NCBI RefSeq assembly: GCF_016522505.1
Contig: NZ_JAEHOH010000020.1
Coordinates: 1-64,000, forward strand
Length of the DNA stretch: 64,000 nt
Direction of reading: 5' to 3'
DNA from: Leucobacter chromiisoli
GTDB taxonomy: Bacteria > Actinomycetota > Actinomycetes > Actinomycetales > Microbacteriaceae
Position 1 is the first letter of the stretch. Every line of letters begins with the position of its first letter. The position numbers and the translations under genes are program-made. Of this stretch, positions 14,482 to 23,326 are shown in pieces. The notes below the pieces were generated by a model. That model did not search any database, was not told the DNA's origin, and saw nothing but the letters and a program-made list of their open reading frames with translations.

Positions 14482-14593
14482 GCCGTCAAGCCTAGAGGCT
14501 CGCGCGGTCACCGCCGGCCCGAGCCGGCGCTAGACTGACGGTCTGGCGATCCGGGATCCCGGGCCGCCCGTCACCCGAGCCGAGGAGCAGCCA

Positions 14594-15310
14594 GTGTCGA
14601 ACACCCCCGCCGAGCAGATCGTCTGGATCGACTGCGAGATGACGGGGCTCGACGTCGACCGCGACGGCCTCTGCGAGATCGCCGTGATCGTCACCGACTT
14701 CGAGCTGACCCCCCTCGATGCCGGCTTCGACGTCGTCATCGATCCCGGGACCGAGGCGATGGACCACATGAGCGACTTCGTGCGCAAGATGCACGAGACC
14801 TCCGGCCTCCTGCCCCGCATCGAGGCGGGGGTCTCCGTCGCCGACGCCGAGGAGCAGGTGCTGGCCTACCTGAAGCGCTTCGTGACCGCCGGGCGCCGCC
14901 CCCTCGTGGCGGGCAACACGATCGGGATGGATCGCCGCTTCATCGCCAAGTACATGCCCGCGCTCGAGGAGCGCCTGCACTACCGCAGCATCGACGTCTC
15001 GACGGTCAAGGAGCTGAGCCGGCGGTGGTATCCCGCCGCCTACTTCGGCGCGCCCGAGAAGCGCGGGGGGCACCGGGCGCTCGCGGACATCGCCGAGTCG
15101 ATCCAGGAGCTGGCCTATTTCCGCGAGGCCGTGCTCGTCGCGGGACGGGGCCCCGACAAGCACGCGGCCGCGCAGCTCGCGGCGACGATCGGCTCCCGCT
15201 ACGACGCCCTGATCCAGGGCGCCGGGGTGGAGGATCCCGCGGCCGGGGACGGCTCGGTCGGGATCGGGGAGCCGGCCGTGGACTCCGCCTCCGCGACCCC
15301 CTCGGAGTGA
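14594..15310 (+). CDS. orn: Oligoribonuclease
   Basis: The 238-aa protein is a DEDDh exonuclease: WIDCEMTGLD (first D and E), GNTIGMDRRF (second D), RSIDVSTVKEL and GGHRALADIAES (His and last Asp), with the Orn signature KMHETSGLL. It degrades 2-5-nt RNAs to mononucleotides and also clears the pGpG made from c-di-GMP, which matters here because a GGDEF-EAL protein is coded in the same window. A GTG start at 14594 has a weak GGAG site; a -10 TAGACT lies at 14532. A 45-residue Gly/Ser-rich tail is longer than usual. Confidence 0.95.
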   Translation: MSNTPAEQIVWIDCEMTGLDVDRDGLCEIAVIVTDFELTPLDAGFDVVIDPGTEAMDHMSDFVRKMHETSGLLPRIEAGVSVADAEEQVLAYLKRFVTAGRRPLVAGNTIGMDRRFIAKYMPALEERLHYRSIDVSTVKELSRRWYPAAYFGAPEKRGGHRALADIAESIQELAYFREAVLVAGRGPDKHAAAQLAATIGSRYDALIQGAGVEDPAAGDGSVGIGEPAVDSASATPSE

Positions 15311-15334
15311 CGCGCCCGGCGTTCACCGCCCCGT

Positions 15335-15363
15335 TTGGAGCGCCCCTGTTCATGGGCTATGAT
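15335..15363 (+). promoter_or_regulatory. Promoter of tRNA-His
   Basis: TTGGAG (15335-15340) and TATGAT (15358-15363) are separated by exactly 17 nt, close to the housekeeping sigma consensus. The expected start is about 15370, roughly 35 nt before the mature tRNA. Confidence 0.75.
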
Positions 15364-15403
15364 TGTGGGGTTGCCTCGCGAGCGCGTCTCGCCTGGTCAG
15401 CAT

Positions 15404-15480
15404 GGTGGGCGTAGCTCAGTTGGTAGAGCACCGGCTTGTGGTGCCGGTGGTCGCGGGTTCAAGTCCCGTCGTCCACCCCA
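15404..15480 (+). tRNA. tRNA-His(GTG)
   Basis: A complete cloverleaf is visible: acceptor GTGGGCG/CGTCCAC, D-arm GCTCAGTTGGTAGAGC, anticodon loop CTTGTGG with anticodon GTG, T-loop TTCAAGT, and an encoded CCA. The extra G at 15404 before the acceptor and C73 are the His identity pair. Confidence 0.97.
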
Positions 15481-15482
15481 GG

Positions 15483-15512
15483 ATCGGCCCCGGCTTTCGA
15501 GCCGGGGCCGAT
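15483..15512. terminator. Strong bidirectional terminator after tRNA-His
   Basis: A perfect 13-bp GC-rich stem (15483-15495 with 15500-15512) with a TTCG tetraloop lies 3 nt after the tRNA and 18 nt after the stop of the convergent thiolase gene. It can serve both genes. Confidence 0.85.
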
Positions 15513-15529
15513 GTCGTTCTCGCGCTCGC

Positions 15530-16705
15530 TCACCGCTCGAGCACGACGGCGAGGCCCTGGCCGACGCCGATGCAGATCGTCGCCACGGCGACCCCGCCGC
15601 CGCGCCGCCGCAGCTCGTGCGCGGCGTGGCCGATGATCCGGCCCCCCGAGGCCCCGAGCGGGTGTCCGATCGCGATCGCCCCGCCGTGAACGTTCAGCCG
15701 CTCGGGGTCGAGCTCCGGCCAGCCCCGGAGGCACGCGAGCGTCTGCGACGCGAACGCCTCGTTGAGCTCCACGAAGTCGACGTCCGCCCAGGTCCTCCCG
15801 GCCCGCGCCAGCGCCGCGTTCGCCGCCTCGACGGGCGCGATGGGGAAATCATCGGGGTCGACGCCGTGCGCCGCCCTCCCGGCGATGCGGGCGAGCGGCT
15901 CCGCGTCGAGCGCCCCCTCGCCGCCGAGCAGCACCGCCGATGCGCCGTCGTTGATCGACGACGCGTTGCCGGCGGTCACCGTTCCCTCCCCGGGAGGGGC
16001 GAACAGCGGCGCGAGGCCCGCCAGCTTCTCCGGCGAGGTACCGTCGCGGATCCCCTCGTCGCGCGCGAGCTCCGCCCCCGGCACCTGCACGATCTCGGCG
16101 TCGTACCTGCCCTCCGCCCAGGCATCGGCGGCCAGCCGGTGCGAGCGCGCGGCGAACGCGTCCTGCTCCTCGCGGGTGATGCCGCGCTCACGGGCGACCT
16201 TCTCGGCGGCCTCGCCGTTCGAGATCGTCCAGTGCCCCGGCAGTGCGCGGTTCACCATCCGCCAGCCGATCGAGGTGTTCCACAGGGTCTGATTGCCGAC
16301 GGCGGGCCACGGCCTGGCCGACTTCTCGACCACGAACGGTGCGCGGCTCATCGACTCGACGCCGCCGGCGAGGATCACATCCGCGTCCCCGGACTCGATG
16401 GCGCGCGCGCCCTGGATGACCGCCTCGACCGACGAGGCGCAGAGGCGGTTCACCGTCACCCCCGTGACCGAGGTCGGGAATCCCGCGAGCAGCGCGCCGA
16501 AGCGGGCGACGTTGCGATTGTCCTCCCCCGCCTGGTTGGCGTCTCCGAAGATCACGTCGGCGATCCGAGCGGGGTCGATCCCCGCGCGCTCGACCGCGGC
16601 GCGCATCACCACGGCCGCGAGATCGTCCGGCCGAACGCCCGAGAGCCCTCCCGCGGCACGTCCGAACGGGGTCCGCACCGCGTCGTAGACGAACGTGGAG
16701 GTCAT
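15530..16705 (-). CDS. pcaF: 3-oxoadipyl-CoA thiolase
   Basis: The 391-aa thiolase has the N-terminal active-site loop NRLCASSVEAV (nucleophilic Cys near 90), ELNEAFASQTLACL, the NVHGGAIAIGHPLGASGGR His motif (near 345) and the C-terminal CIGVGQGLAVVLE Cys. It splits 3-oxoadipyl-CoA into succinyl-CoA and acetyl-CoA, the last step of the beta-ketoadipate pathway. Its start overlaps the stop of the CoA-transferase beta gene by 4 nt, so it shares their operon. A general acetyl-CoA acyltransferase is the alternative, but the context favours PcaF. Confidence 0.9.
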   Translation of the reverse strand: MTSTFVYDAVRTPFGRAAGGLSGVRPDDLAAVVMRAAVERAGIDPARIADVIFGDANQAGEDNRNVARFGALLAGFPTSVTGVTVNRLCASSVEAVIQGARAIESGDADVILAGGVESMSRAPFVVEKSARPWPAVGNQTLWNTSIGWRMVNRALPGHWTISNGEAAEKVARERGITREEQDAFAARSHRLAADAWAEGRYDAEIVQVPGAELARDEGIRDGTSPEKLAGLAPLFAPPGEGTVTAGNASSINDGASAVLLGGEGALDAEPLARIAGRAAHGVDPDDFPIAPVEAANAALARAGRTWADVDFVELNEAFASQTLACLRGWPELDPERLNVHGGAIAIGHPLGASGGRIIGHAAHELRRRGGGVAVATICIGVGQGLAVVLER

Positions 16706-17361
16706 GCGGGCACCTCCGCAGTCGCATCGGTCAGGGCGAGACCCGTCAGCTCGCGGAGCTGCTCGAGCGTGCTGTCGCCGAGCAGCTCGCGCACCGCGAA
16801 GCCGGCCGGGGTCACATCGAACACGGCGCGGTCGGTGTAGACGCGCGACACGCAGCCCACTCCGGTGAGCGGGTACGAGCACTCGGCCACGAGCTTCGAC
16901 TCCCCCTGCTTCGTCAGCAGGTCGGTCATCACGTAGACGTGCTTGGCGCCGATCGCGAGGTCCATCGCGCCGCCGACGGCGGGTATGGCCCCCGGCGCAC
17001 CCGTCGACCAGTTCGCGAGGTCGCCGTTCTCGGCCACCTGGAAGGCGCCGAGCACGCACACGTCGAGGTGCCCGCCGCGCATCATGCCGAAGGAGTCGGC
17101 GTGGTGGAAGTAGGCCGCGCCGGCGAGCGCGGTGACCGCCTGCTTGCCCGCATTGATGAGATCGGGGTCCACCCGCCCCTCCTCGGGCGCGGGCCCCATG
17201 CCGAGCATGCCGTTCTCCGTGTGCAGGATGATCTCCTGCCCCGCGGGGAGATAGTTCGCGACGAGCGTCGGCGCCCCGATCCCGAGGTTCACGATCGACC
17301 CCTCGGGGATGTCCGCGGCGATGCGGGCCGCGAGCCCCTGCCTGCTGATCCCGCCGGTCAT
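16702..17361 (-). CDS. pcaJ: 3-oxoadipate CoA-transferase subunit B
   Basis: The 219-aa protein matches the beta subunit of succinyl-CoA:3-oxoacid CoA-transferases: VNLGIGAPTLVANYL, the active-site segment HTENGMLGMGP with the catalytic Glu (near residue 50), and GGAMDLAIGAKHVYVMTDL. With PcaI it activates 3-oxoadipate with CoA from succinyl-CoA. ATGA overlaps link it to pcaI upstream and pcaF downstream. The ATG at 17361 overlaps the pcaI stop. Confidence 0.92.
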   Translation of the reverse strand: MTGGISRQGLAARIAADIPEGSIVNLGIGAPTLVANYLPAGQEIILHTENGMLGMGPAPEEGRVDPDLINAGKQAVTALAGAAYFHHADSFGMMRGGHLDVCVLGAFQVAENGDLANWSTGAPGAIPAVGGAMDLAIGAKHVYVMTDLLTKQGESKLVAECSYPLTGVGCVSRVYTDRAVFDVTPAGFAVRELLGDSTLEQLRELTGLALTDATAEVPA

Positions 17362-18110
17362 CGCCGTTCCTCCCCGTCGCCGCCCGAGAGCGGGTTGCCC
17401 TCCAGATCCACGCCCCCGACGAACTCCCCCTCGCGCAGCCACCGCCGCTCGCCCACCGCGACGACGCGATCGACGAAGACGCCGGGGGTGACGACGACCT
17501 CGGGGTCGATGGCGCCGAGTTCGACGACCTCGTCCACCTGCACGATGGTGGTGCTCGCCGCCGACGCCATGATCGGCCCGAAGTTGCGCGCGGTCTCGCG
17601 ATACACGAGGTTGCCCCACCGATCCGCGCGGCGGGCGCTGATGAGCGCGAAATCGGCCGTGATGGGGTACTCGAGGGCGTAGACCCTGCCCCCGATCTCC
17701 CGCGTCTCCTTGCCCTCCGCGAGCCGCGTGCCGACGCCCGTGGGCGTGAAGAACCCGCCGATGCCGGCCCCCGCCGCGCGGATGCGCTCGGCGAGGTTGC
17801 CCTGGGGAACGAGCTCGAGCTCGATCGCGCCCTCGCGGTAGAGCCCGTCGAAGACCCACGAATCCGACTGGCGCGGGAAGGAGCAGATGATCCTGCGCAC
17901 CCGGCGCTCGGCGAGCAGCGCGGCGAGTCCGACGTCGCCGTTCCCGGCGTTGTTGTTCACGATCGTGAGGTCGCGGGCGCCCTGCTCGATCAGAGCCGCG
18001 ATGAGCTCGACCGGCTGACCCGCGCGGCCGAAGCCGCCGATCATCACGGTCGCGCCATCCGGGATCCCCTCCACCGCCTCTCGCACGGATGGGACTTCTT
18101 TGTCGATCAT
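17358..18110 (-). CDS. pcaI: 3-oxoadipate CoA-transferase subunit A
   Basis: The 250-aa alpha subunit has the family pattern GATVMIGGFGRAGQP, NNNAGNGDVGLAALL, QGNLAERIRAAGAGIGGF and FTPTGVGT (the CoA-binding loop). It is the first gene of pcaIJF. The operator with two IclR half-boxes lies 40 nt upstream of its start, so expression should answer to the divergent PcaR-type regulator. The acetoacetate transferase (ScoA) is a close paralogue and cannot be excluded from sequence alone. Confidence 0.92.
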   Translation of the reverse strand: MIDKEVPSVREAVEGIPDGATVMIGGFGRAGQPVELIAALIEQGARDLTIVNNNAGNGDVGLAALLAERRVRRIICSFPRQSDSWVFDGLYREGAIELELVPQGNLAERIRAAGAGIGGFFTPTGVGTRLAEGKETREIGGRVYALEYPITADFALISARRADRWGNLVYRETARNFGPIMASAASTTIVQVDEVVELGAIDPEVVVTPGVFVDRVVAVGERRWLREGEFVGGVDLEGNPLSGGDGEERR

Positions 18111-18149
18111 CGGCGCCTCCTCCGGCCGCGGCAGCAGAGCTGCCGAACA

Positions 18150-18181
18150 TTCGCTATACGAAAGATTTTTCGTATAGCGAA
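18150..18181. promoter_or_regulatory. Perfect inverted repeat operator between pcaI and the IclR gene
   Basis: The 14-bp arm TTCGCTATACGAAA (18150-18163) is repeated exactly in reverse complement at 18168-18181 across 4 nt. Each arm is itself a TTCG-n5-CGAA palindrome, so there are two adjoining dimer sites. This is the typical form of an IclR-family operator. It lies between the divergent starts at 18110 and 18271. Confidence 0.8.
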
Positions 18182-18270
18182 GATACTATCCCCCCTGGGG
18201 CTCTGCGGGAAGAGCCTCCCGGGAACTCGCGTCTCGGCCTGGGCGCCCGGTCGCCCAGTAGGGTGAGTGC

Positions 18271-19143
18271 GTGAGCGAGACGAGGAACGGGCACGGCGGT
18301 GCGAACGCGGACGGGCACGGCGGAGCGGCATCGGACGCGGGCGGATCGGACGCGGCGACATCCGGTCCGGGCGCATCCGGCGGCGCCCACCCCGATTTCG
18401 TGCAGTCGCTGGCCCGCGGCATCGCGGTGATCCGCGCGTTCGACGCCGAGCACGCGGAGCTCAGCCTCAGCGAAGCGGCGCGCCGCGCCGGGATCCCCGC
18501 CGCGGCGGCCCGCAGATTCCTGCGAACCCTCGAGGCGCTCGGCTACGTCCGCTCGGACGGGCGCCTGTTCTCGCTCACGCCGCGCGTGCTCGAGCTGGGT
18601 TTCAGCTATCTGTCGGCACTGACGCTGCCGGAGGCGATGCAGGCCCATCTCGAGCGGCTCTCCCGGGAGGTGCACGAGTCCGTGTCCGCAGCGGTGCTCT
18701 CCGGCGGCGAGATCGTCTACATCGCCCGCGTTCCGACGCGGCGCATCATGACCGTGGGGATCACGATCGGCACGACCTTCCCCGCGCACGCGACGAGCAT
18801 GGGGCGGGTCCTCCTCGCGGCGCTGCCCGAGGAGGAGCTCTCCGCGGTGCTCTCGCAGCACCCGCCGACGCCGCTCACGGAGCGCACGATCGTCGACCGG
18901 GAGGCGCTGCTGCGCGAGCTCGCGCGGGTCCGCGAGCAGGGCTGGGCGATCGTCGACGGCGAGCTGGAGGCCGGGCTGCGCTCGGTGGCCGTCCCCGTGC
19001 GGGATCGCGCGGAGCGGGTCGCCGCGGCGTTCAACGTCTCGACGAGCGCGACGCGGGACTCCGTCGAGCGTCTCCGCACGCACCACCTGCCGCTCGCGCT
19101 GGAGACGGCGCGGGCGATCGAGGAGGAGCTGCGCCTGCTCTGA
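18271..19143 (+). CDS. pcaR: IclR-family regulator of the pca operon (PcaR/PcaU type)
   Basis: The 290-aa protein has a Gly/Ala/Asp-rich disordered N terminus of about 45 residues. A winged HTH follows (FVQSLARGIAVIRAFD, LSLSEAARRAGIPAAAARRFLRTLE), and then the IclR effector domain (YIARVPTRRIMTVGITIGTTFPAHATSMGRVLLA). The V-G-x-x-I-G-T-x-x-P-A-x-x-T-S-M-G-R stretch is specific to the PcaR/PcaU subgroup. GTG 18271 lies 6 nt after TAGGGT, a leaderless start. It probably senses 3-oxoadipate or protocatechuate and acts at the palindrome upstream. Confidence 0.88.
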   Translation: MSETRNGHGGANADGHGGAASDAGGSDAATSGPGASGGAHPDFVQSLARGIAVIRAFDAEHAELSLSEAARRAGIPAAAARRFLRTLEALGYVRSDGRLFSLTPRVLELGFSYLSALTLPEAMQAHLERLSREVHESVSAAVLSGGEIVYIARVPTRRIMTVGITIGTTFPAHATSMGRVLLAALPEEELSAVLSQHPPTPLTERTIVDREALLRELARVREQGWAIVDGELEAGLRSVAVPVRDRAERVAAAFNVSTSATRDSVERLRTHHLPLALETARAIEEELRLL

Positions 19144-19150
19144 CGGGGTC

Positions 19151-20773
19151 TCAGCGCGCGAACACCCGTCGGCCCGCGAACCAGGTCTCCGTCACCGCGA
19201 GGGAGCCGAGCTCCGCGACGTCCAGAGAGAACGGGTCGCGGTCGAGCAGGATGAAGTCGGCGGACCGCCCGGGGGTCAGGGTCCCCGTGACGTCGTCGAC
19301 CCCGATCATCCTCGCTCCGTTGACGGTGAGCACCTCCAGCGCCTCCTCGAGCGACAGCGCCTGCTCGGGCCACAGCTCGCCGGGGTACTGGCCGGTGGGG
19401 TCGCGGCGCGTGACGAGCCCCGCGAGCGCCTGCCACGGGTTCGGCACCGGGCTGACCGGCCAGTCGGACCCCGCCGAGACGAGGACGCCGGCGTCGACGA
19501 GGTCGCGATTGGGGTGGATGCGCTCGGCCCGCTCGGCCGGCACCGCGGTCTTGATGGCGTCGGGCACCGGGCCGGGGTACCAGACGTAGGGCGAGATGTC
19601 GGCCGCGACGTCGAGCTCCGCGAAGCGCGGGACATCGGTCTCCGCCACGTACTGGCCGTGCGCGACCTGGCACCGGATGCTCCGCCCCTCCTCCCGGAGG
19701 CGCTCGACGGTGTCGAGGATCAGCCGGGTCGTCGCGTCGCCCGTGCTGTGGATCTTGGCGCCGAGACCGCGATCCGCGGCCGCCCGCAGCGCCTCGGACA
19801 GCTCGTCGGGCGTGAGGATCGTCGAGCCGCAGAAGCCGCAGCCGTGGTGCGCGTCCTCGAGGTACGGTTCGAGCATGGCGGCCGTCCGCGCGGGAGGGAT
19901 CCCGTCGAGGAAGATCTTCACGAAGTCCGGGCGGTGATGCGTCGAGCGATAGGCCTCCGCCCGGTCGAGGAGCGGGGCTCCCACCACCTCGGCGCCGAGC
20001 ACCTCGTCGTTCATCAGCAGGGACGTGACCACCCACGCCTCCAGCCGGCCGGCGGCGTCGAGGCCGTGGAGGGCGCGCAGGATCTCCGGCGTCGCGCCCG
20101 CGTCCTGGAACGCCGTGATGCCGTAGCCGTGCAGGATCTCCAGGCTGTGCCGGTAGGCCTCCCGCTCCTGCTCGTCCGAGAGGCCGTCCTCGCGGGCCGC
20201 GGCGAAGGCGACCGGCAGGCCGGCCCGCTCGAGCAGCACGCCGGTCGCGCGCCCCTCGGCGTCGCGGAGCACGCCGGCGCCGTCCGGCACCCCCGCGATC
20301 TCCATCGCCGCGCTGTTCGCCCAGCGGTTGTGCCGGCTGTCGTCGACGAGCACGGCGGGATGGCCGCCGCTCGCCTCGTCGAAGTCCCGCAGCGCCTCGG
20401 AGGTGCTGAGCCGGTCCAGCATGCCGACGGGCCAGCCGGCCCCGACGATCCAGGCGCCGGGTGCGAGCTGGGCCGCGCGCTCGCGGACGAGCCCCAGCAG
20501 CTCCTCGTAGCCGAGGCCCTCCGGCAGCGCGAGCTCGAAGAGGGCGGTGCGCCCGGCGAGCGCCGGGTGGTTGTGCCCGTCGACAATCCCCGGCATGACG
20601 AACGCCCCGCCCAGGGAGCGGACCTCCGTCGCGTTCCCGCGGTGCGCCAGGGCCGCCTCCGAGGAGCCGACGAAGACGATCGTGCCGTCCGAGACGGCGA
20701 GCGCCTCGGCCCAGGGCGCCTGCCGATCCGCCGTGAAGATGCGCGCATCGCGCAGGATGAGATCCGCGGCCAC
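19151..20773 (-). CDS. Amidohydrolase family 3 (YtcJ / N-substituted formamide deformylase type)
   Basis: The 540-aa metal-dependent hydrolase has a beta-sandwich start (DLILRDARIFTADRQ), the metal motif GIVDGHNHP (near residue 65), a KIFLDG strand with the carboxylated-Lys position, KIHSTGDATT (His), QVAHGQYV (His) and GSDWPVSPVPNPWQAL (catalytic Asp). It begins 5 nt after the permease stop, so it is in the same operon as the ABC importer and probably hydrolyses the imported compound or its product. The true substrate is unknown. Confidence 0.8.
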   Translation of the reverse strand: MAADLILRDARIFTADRQAPWAEALAVSDGTIVFVGSSEAALAHRGNATEVRSLGGAFVMPGIVDGHNHPALAGRTALFELALPEGLGYEELLGLVRERAAQLAPGAWIVGAGWPVGMLDRLSTSEALRDFDEASGGHPAVLVDDSRHNRWANSAAMEIAGVPDGAGVLRDAEGRATGVLLERAGLPVAFAAAREDGLSDEQEREAYRHSLEILHGYGITAFQDAGATPEILRALHGLDAAGRLEAWVVTSLLMNDEVLGAEVVGAPLLDRAEAYRSTHHRPDFVKIFLDGIPPARTAAMLEPYLEDAHHGCGFCGSTILTPDELSEALRAAADRGLGAKIHSTGDATTRLILDTVERLREEGRSIRCQVAHGQYVAETDVPRFAELDVAADISPYVWYPGPVPDAIKTAVPAERAERIHPNRDLVDAGVLVSAGSDWPVSPVPNPWQALAGLVTRRDPTGQYPGELWPEQALSLEEALEVLTVNGARMIGVDDVTGTLTPGRSADFILLDRDPFSLDVAELGSLAVTETWFAGRRVFAR

Positions 20774-20777
20774 CGGA

Positions 20778-21818
20778 CTACCGCCCGGCCTCTGCGCGTG
20801 CGAGAGCGCTCTCGCGGCGCTGACGGCGACGCGCGCTCTGGGCGATGGAGCGGCTGACGGCCTGCTGGATCCCGCGATCCAGCCCCACCGCCACGACGAG
20901 CGTGAGGCCCACGAGCATCGTCTGCACGTACGGCGAGACGCCGAGGATCACGAGGCCGTTGTTCAGCACGCCGACGAACACGAGGCCGTACAGCACGCTG
21001 CGGATCCGCCCCGCCCCGCCCTCGAAGGCGATGCCGCCCAGCAGCACCACGGTCAGCGCCTGCAGCTCCCACCCCTGCCCGATGATCGGGCTGGCGGCCC
21101 CGAGCTTCGCGGTCAGCATGAGGCCGACGAGGCCCGCGACGACCCCGGCGGCGACGTAGGTCGAGACCCGGATGCTGTTCACCTTCAGGCCCATGAGCTG
21201 GGAGGCCCGCATGTTGCCGCCGATCGCGAGGATCTCGCGGCCGCGGGTCGTGTGGTTGAGGATCCACCAGGCGGCGACGACGCCGATGACGAGGACGATG
21301 ATCTGGATGCGGATGCCGAACACGGAGAAGGATCCGATCGAGGTGAACTCGGCGGGGAGCCCGCTGATTGAGCGGCCGTTGCTGAGCAGCTGGGCCAGGC
21401 CGAACCAGGCGCTCATGAACCCGAGGGTGACGACGAAGGAGTTCAGGCCCATGATCGACACGAGCACGCCGTTGATCAGGCCGGTGGACGCCCCGATGGC
21501 CAGGGCGACGAGGATGCCCGGCCACATCGAGCCGGTGGCCGCCATGGTCAGCGCTCCGCCGACCGATGCAAGCGCCGCGGCCGACCCCACCGACAGGTCG
21601 ACGTTGGCCTGCATGATGAGGAACGCCACCGGAAGGGCGAGCAGGCCGAGCTCGGAGATCTGCAGCAGGATCGTCAGCAGGTTCGGCCCGCTGAGGAAGC
21701 GCGGGCTCGCCGCCGCGAAGAAGACGACGAGCGCGATGACCGCGAAGAGCACGCCGTTCTGCACGAGCAGGAGCCGGATGCGCTCCGCGGAGAAGCGGTT
21801 GGACGGGTTCTGTGCCAT
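20778..21818 (-). CDS. ABC importer permease, ribose/BPL type
   Basis: The 346-aa protein has about 9-10 membrane helices and the family pattern PVAFLIMQANVDLSVGSAAALASVGG, INGVLVSIMGLNSFVVTLGFMS, and the EAA-like coupling region (LLGGIAFEGGAGRI). It resembles RbsC. ATG 21818 follows the ATPase stop by 11 nt. A single permease gene means a homodimer. The cargo, sugar-like in family terms, may be an amide or purine-like compound, given the amidohydrolase. Confidence 0.87.
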   Translation of the reverse strand: MAQNPSNRFSAERIRLLLVQNGVLFAVIALVVFFAAASPRFLSGPNLLTILLQISELGLLALPVAFLIMQANVDLSVGSAAALASVGGALTMAATGSMWPGILVALAIGASTGLINGVLVSIMGLNSFVVTLGFMSAWFGLAQLLSNGRSISGLPAEFTSIGSFSVFGIRIQIIVLVIGVVAAWWILNHTTRGREILAIGGNMRASQLMGLKVNSIRVSTYVAAGVVAGLVGLMLTAKLGAASPIIGQGWELQALTVVLLGGIAFEGGAGRIRSVLYGLVFVGVLNNGLVILGVSPYVQTMLVGLTLVVAVGLDRGIQQAVSRSIAQSARRRQRRESALARAEAGR

Positions 21819-21829
21819 GAGTCGAGTGA

Positions 21830-23290
21830 TTACCTTCCTGCGAGGTCGAGCAGGCTGCCGAGGAGGTGCTCCTCCATCTGCGGACCGGATCCGATCTCCG
21901 ACACGGCGGTGTCGTAGATCACGTACGCACGCGAGCACATCCGCGCGATCTCGTCCGATTCGGAGGATGCGACGACGATGGTCACGCCGCTCTCGGCGAG
22001 CCCTCGCAGCGCGCGCACGATGTCGTTCTTGGCGCCGATGTCGACGCCCTGGGTGGGTTGGTTGAGCAGGAGCACTCGCGGCCGGTAGGGATAGATCCAC
22101 CGCGAGAGGAGGTGCTTCTGGCGGTTGCCGCCGCTGAAGGCGCCGATCGGCGCCGAGCCCTCTGGGCCGTGCACCCGCATCTCCTCGCGCGACCTCTCGT
22201 ACTCCGCGCCTCCCGTGGAGGGCATCACGGCCCCCGCGCGGGCGAGCCTGCGGAACCACGGCAGCAGCACGTTCTCCCGCGCGCTGAGATTCGTCAGCAG
22301 GCCGTCGCGCTCGCGATCGGCCGGCACCATCATCACGCCCGAGCGGATCGCGGCGCGGGGCGAGGCCGGGGCGAAGCCGCTCCCCTCGAGGGAGTAGCTG
22401 AAGCGCTCCGTGACCGCGTGCTGACGCCATCCGAACAGCGACTCCATGAGCTTGAACTGGTTGCCCGCCGCCATGCCGAACAGGCCCACGATCTCGCCGC
22501 GGCGGAAGCGCATGCGGCTCGGACCGTCGATCTCCAGGGCGACCTCCTCCGACTGCACGGCGGTGTGCGCCTCCAGCTCGGAGAATCCGGGGGCCAGCGC
22601 GTGCGAGAGCTCCGCCACGGTGAGGGTGTCGGTCGGGGTGTCGCGGACGACCCGGCCGCCGTTGAGCACGACGGCGCGCGTGCACACGTCCAGGATGTCG
22701 GGCAGGCGATGGGAGACGTAGACGACGGCGGTCCCCGCATCCGAGAACTCGCGGATGAGGCTGTGCAGGTTCTCCGTCTCCGCCGCGCCGAGCGCCGCGG
22801 TGGGCTCGTCCAGGAAGAGCACCTTCACGTCGCCGACGACGAGGCCGCGGGCGAGGTCGACGAGCTGGCGCTCGCCGATCGACAGCTCCGCGACCAGCGT
22901 GCCGGGCGGCACGTGCCCCAGCCCGACGCGCGTCAGGGCGTCGCGCGCGCGCTCCGGCCGCTCCCGGCGCGCGATGCCCGCGCGCCCCAGGAAGAGGTTG
23001 TCGTGGATCGACAGGCTGCCCACCAGCGCGGGCTCCTGGTTGACGACGGTGAGACCGCGCGCGCTCAGCGCGTGCGGCGTCGCGTGCTCGACGGTCTCGC
23101 CCTCGAGCTCGAAGGACCCCGACGTCGGGCGGAGCACGCCCGCGGCCACGCCGACGAGCGTCGACTTCCCGGCGCCGTTGTGCCCGAGGAGACCCACCAC
23201 CTCCCCCGGAGCGATCGCGAACTCGACATCGTCGAGCGCCCGCGTCGCGCCGAAGTCCACCGTGATGCCCCGGAAGGCGATTCGCTGCAC
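21830..23290 (-). CDS. ABC importer ATPase, two NBDs (RbsA type)
   Basis: The 486-aa protein has two nucleotide-binding halves. The first has GHNGAGKST (Walker A, near 36), LSIGERQ (signature) and VLFLDEPTAAL (Walker B). The second has a degenerate P-loop (FGMAAGNQFKL), FSGGNRQK and LLLNQPTQGVD, where the usual E after the Walker B D is replaced by Q. Reduced activity in one site is normal for RbsA proteins. It works with the permease and binding protein of this operon. Confidence 0.88.
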   Translation of the reverse strand: MQRIAFRGITVDFGATRALDDVEFAIAPGEVVGLLGHNGAGKSTLVGVAAGVLRPTSGSFELEGETVEHATPHALSARGLTVVNQEPALVGSLSIHDNLFLGRAGIARRERPERARDALTRVGLGHVPPGTLVAELSIGERQLVDLARGLVVGDVKVLFLDEPTAALGAAETENLHSLIREFSDAGTAVVYVSHRLPDILDVCTRAVVLNGGRVVRDTPTDTLTVAELSHALAPGFSELEAHTAVQSEEVALEIDGPSRMRFRRGEIVGLFGMAAGNQFKLMESLFGWRQHAVTERFSYSLEGSGFAPASPRAAIRSGVMMVPADRERDGLLTNLSARENVLLPWFRRLARAGAVMPSTGGAEYERSREEMRVHGPEGSAPIGAFSGGNRQKHLLSRWIYPYRPRVLLLNQPTQGVDIGAKNDIVRALRGLAESGVTIVVASSESDEIARMCSRAYVIYDTAVSEIGSGPQMEEHLLGSLLDLAGR

Positions 23291-23326
23291 GTTGCGCTCC
23301 GATCCCAGCTTGCTCTCCGCCGCCCG

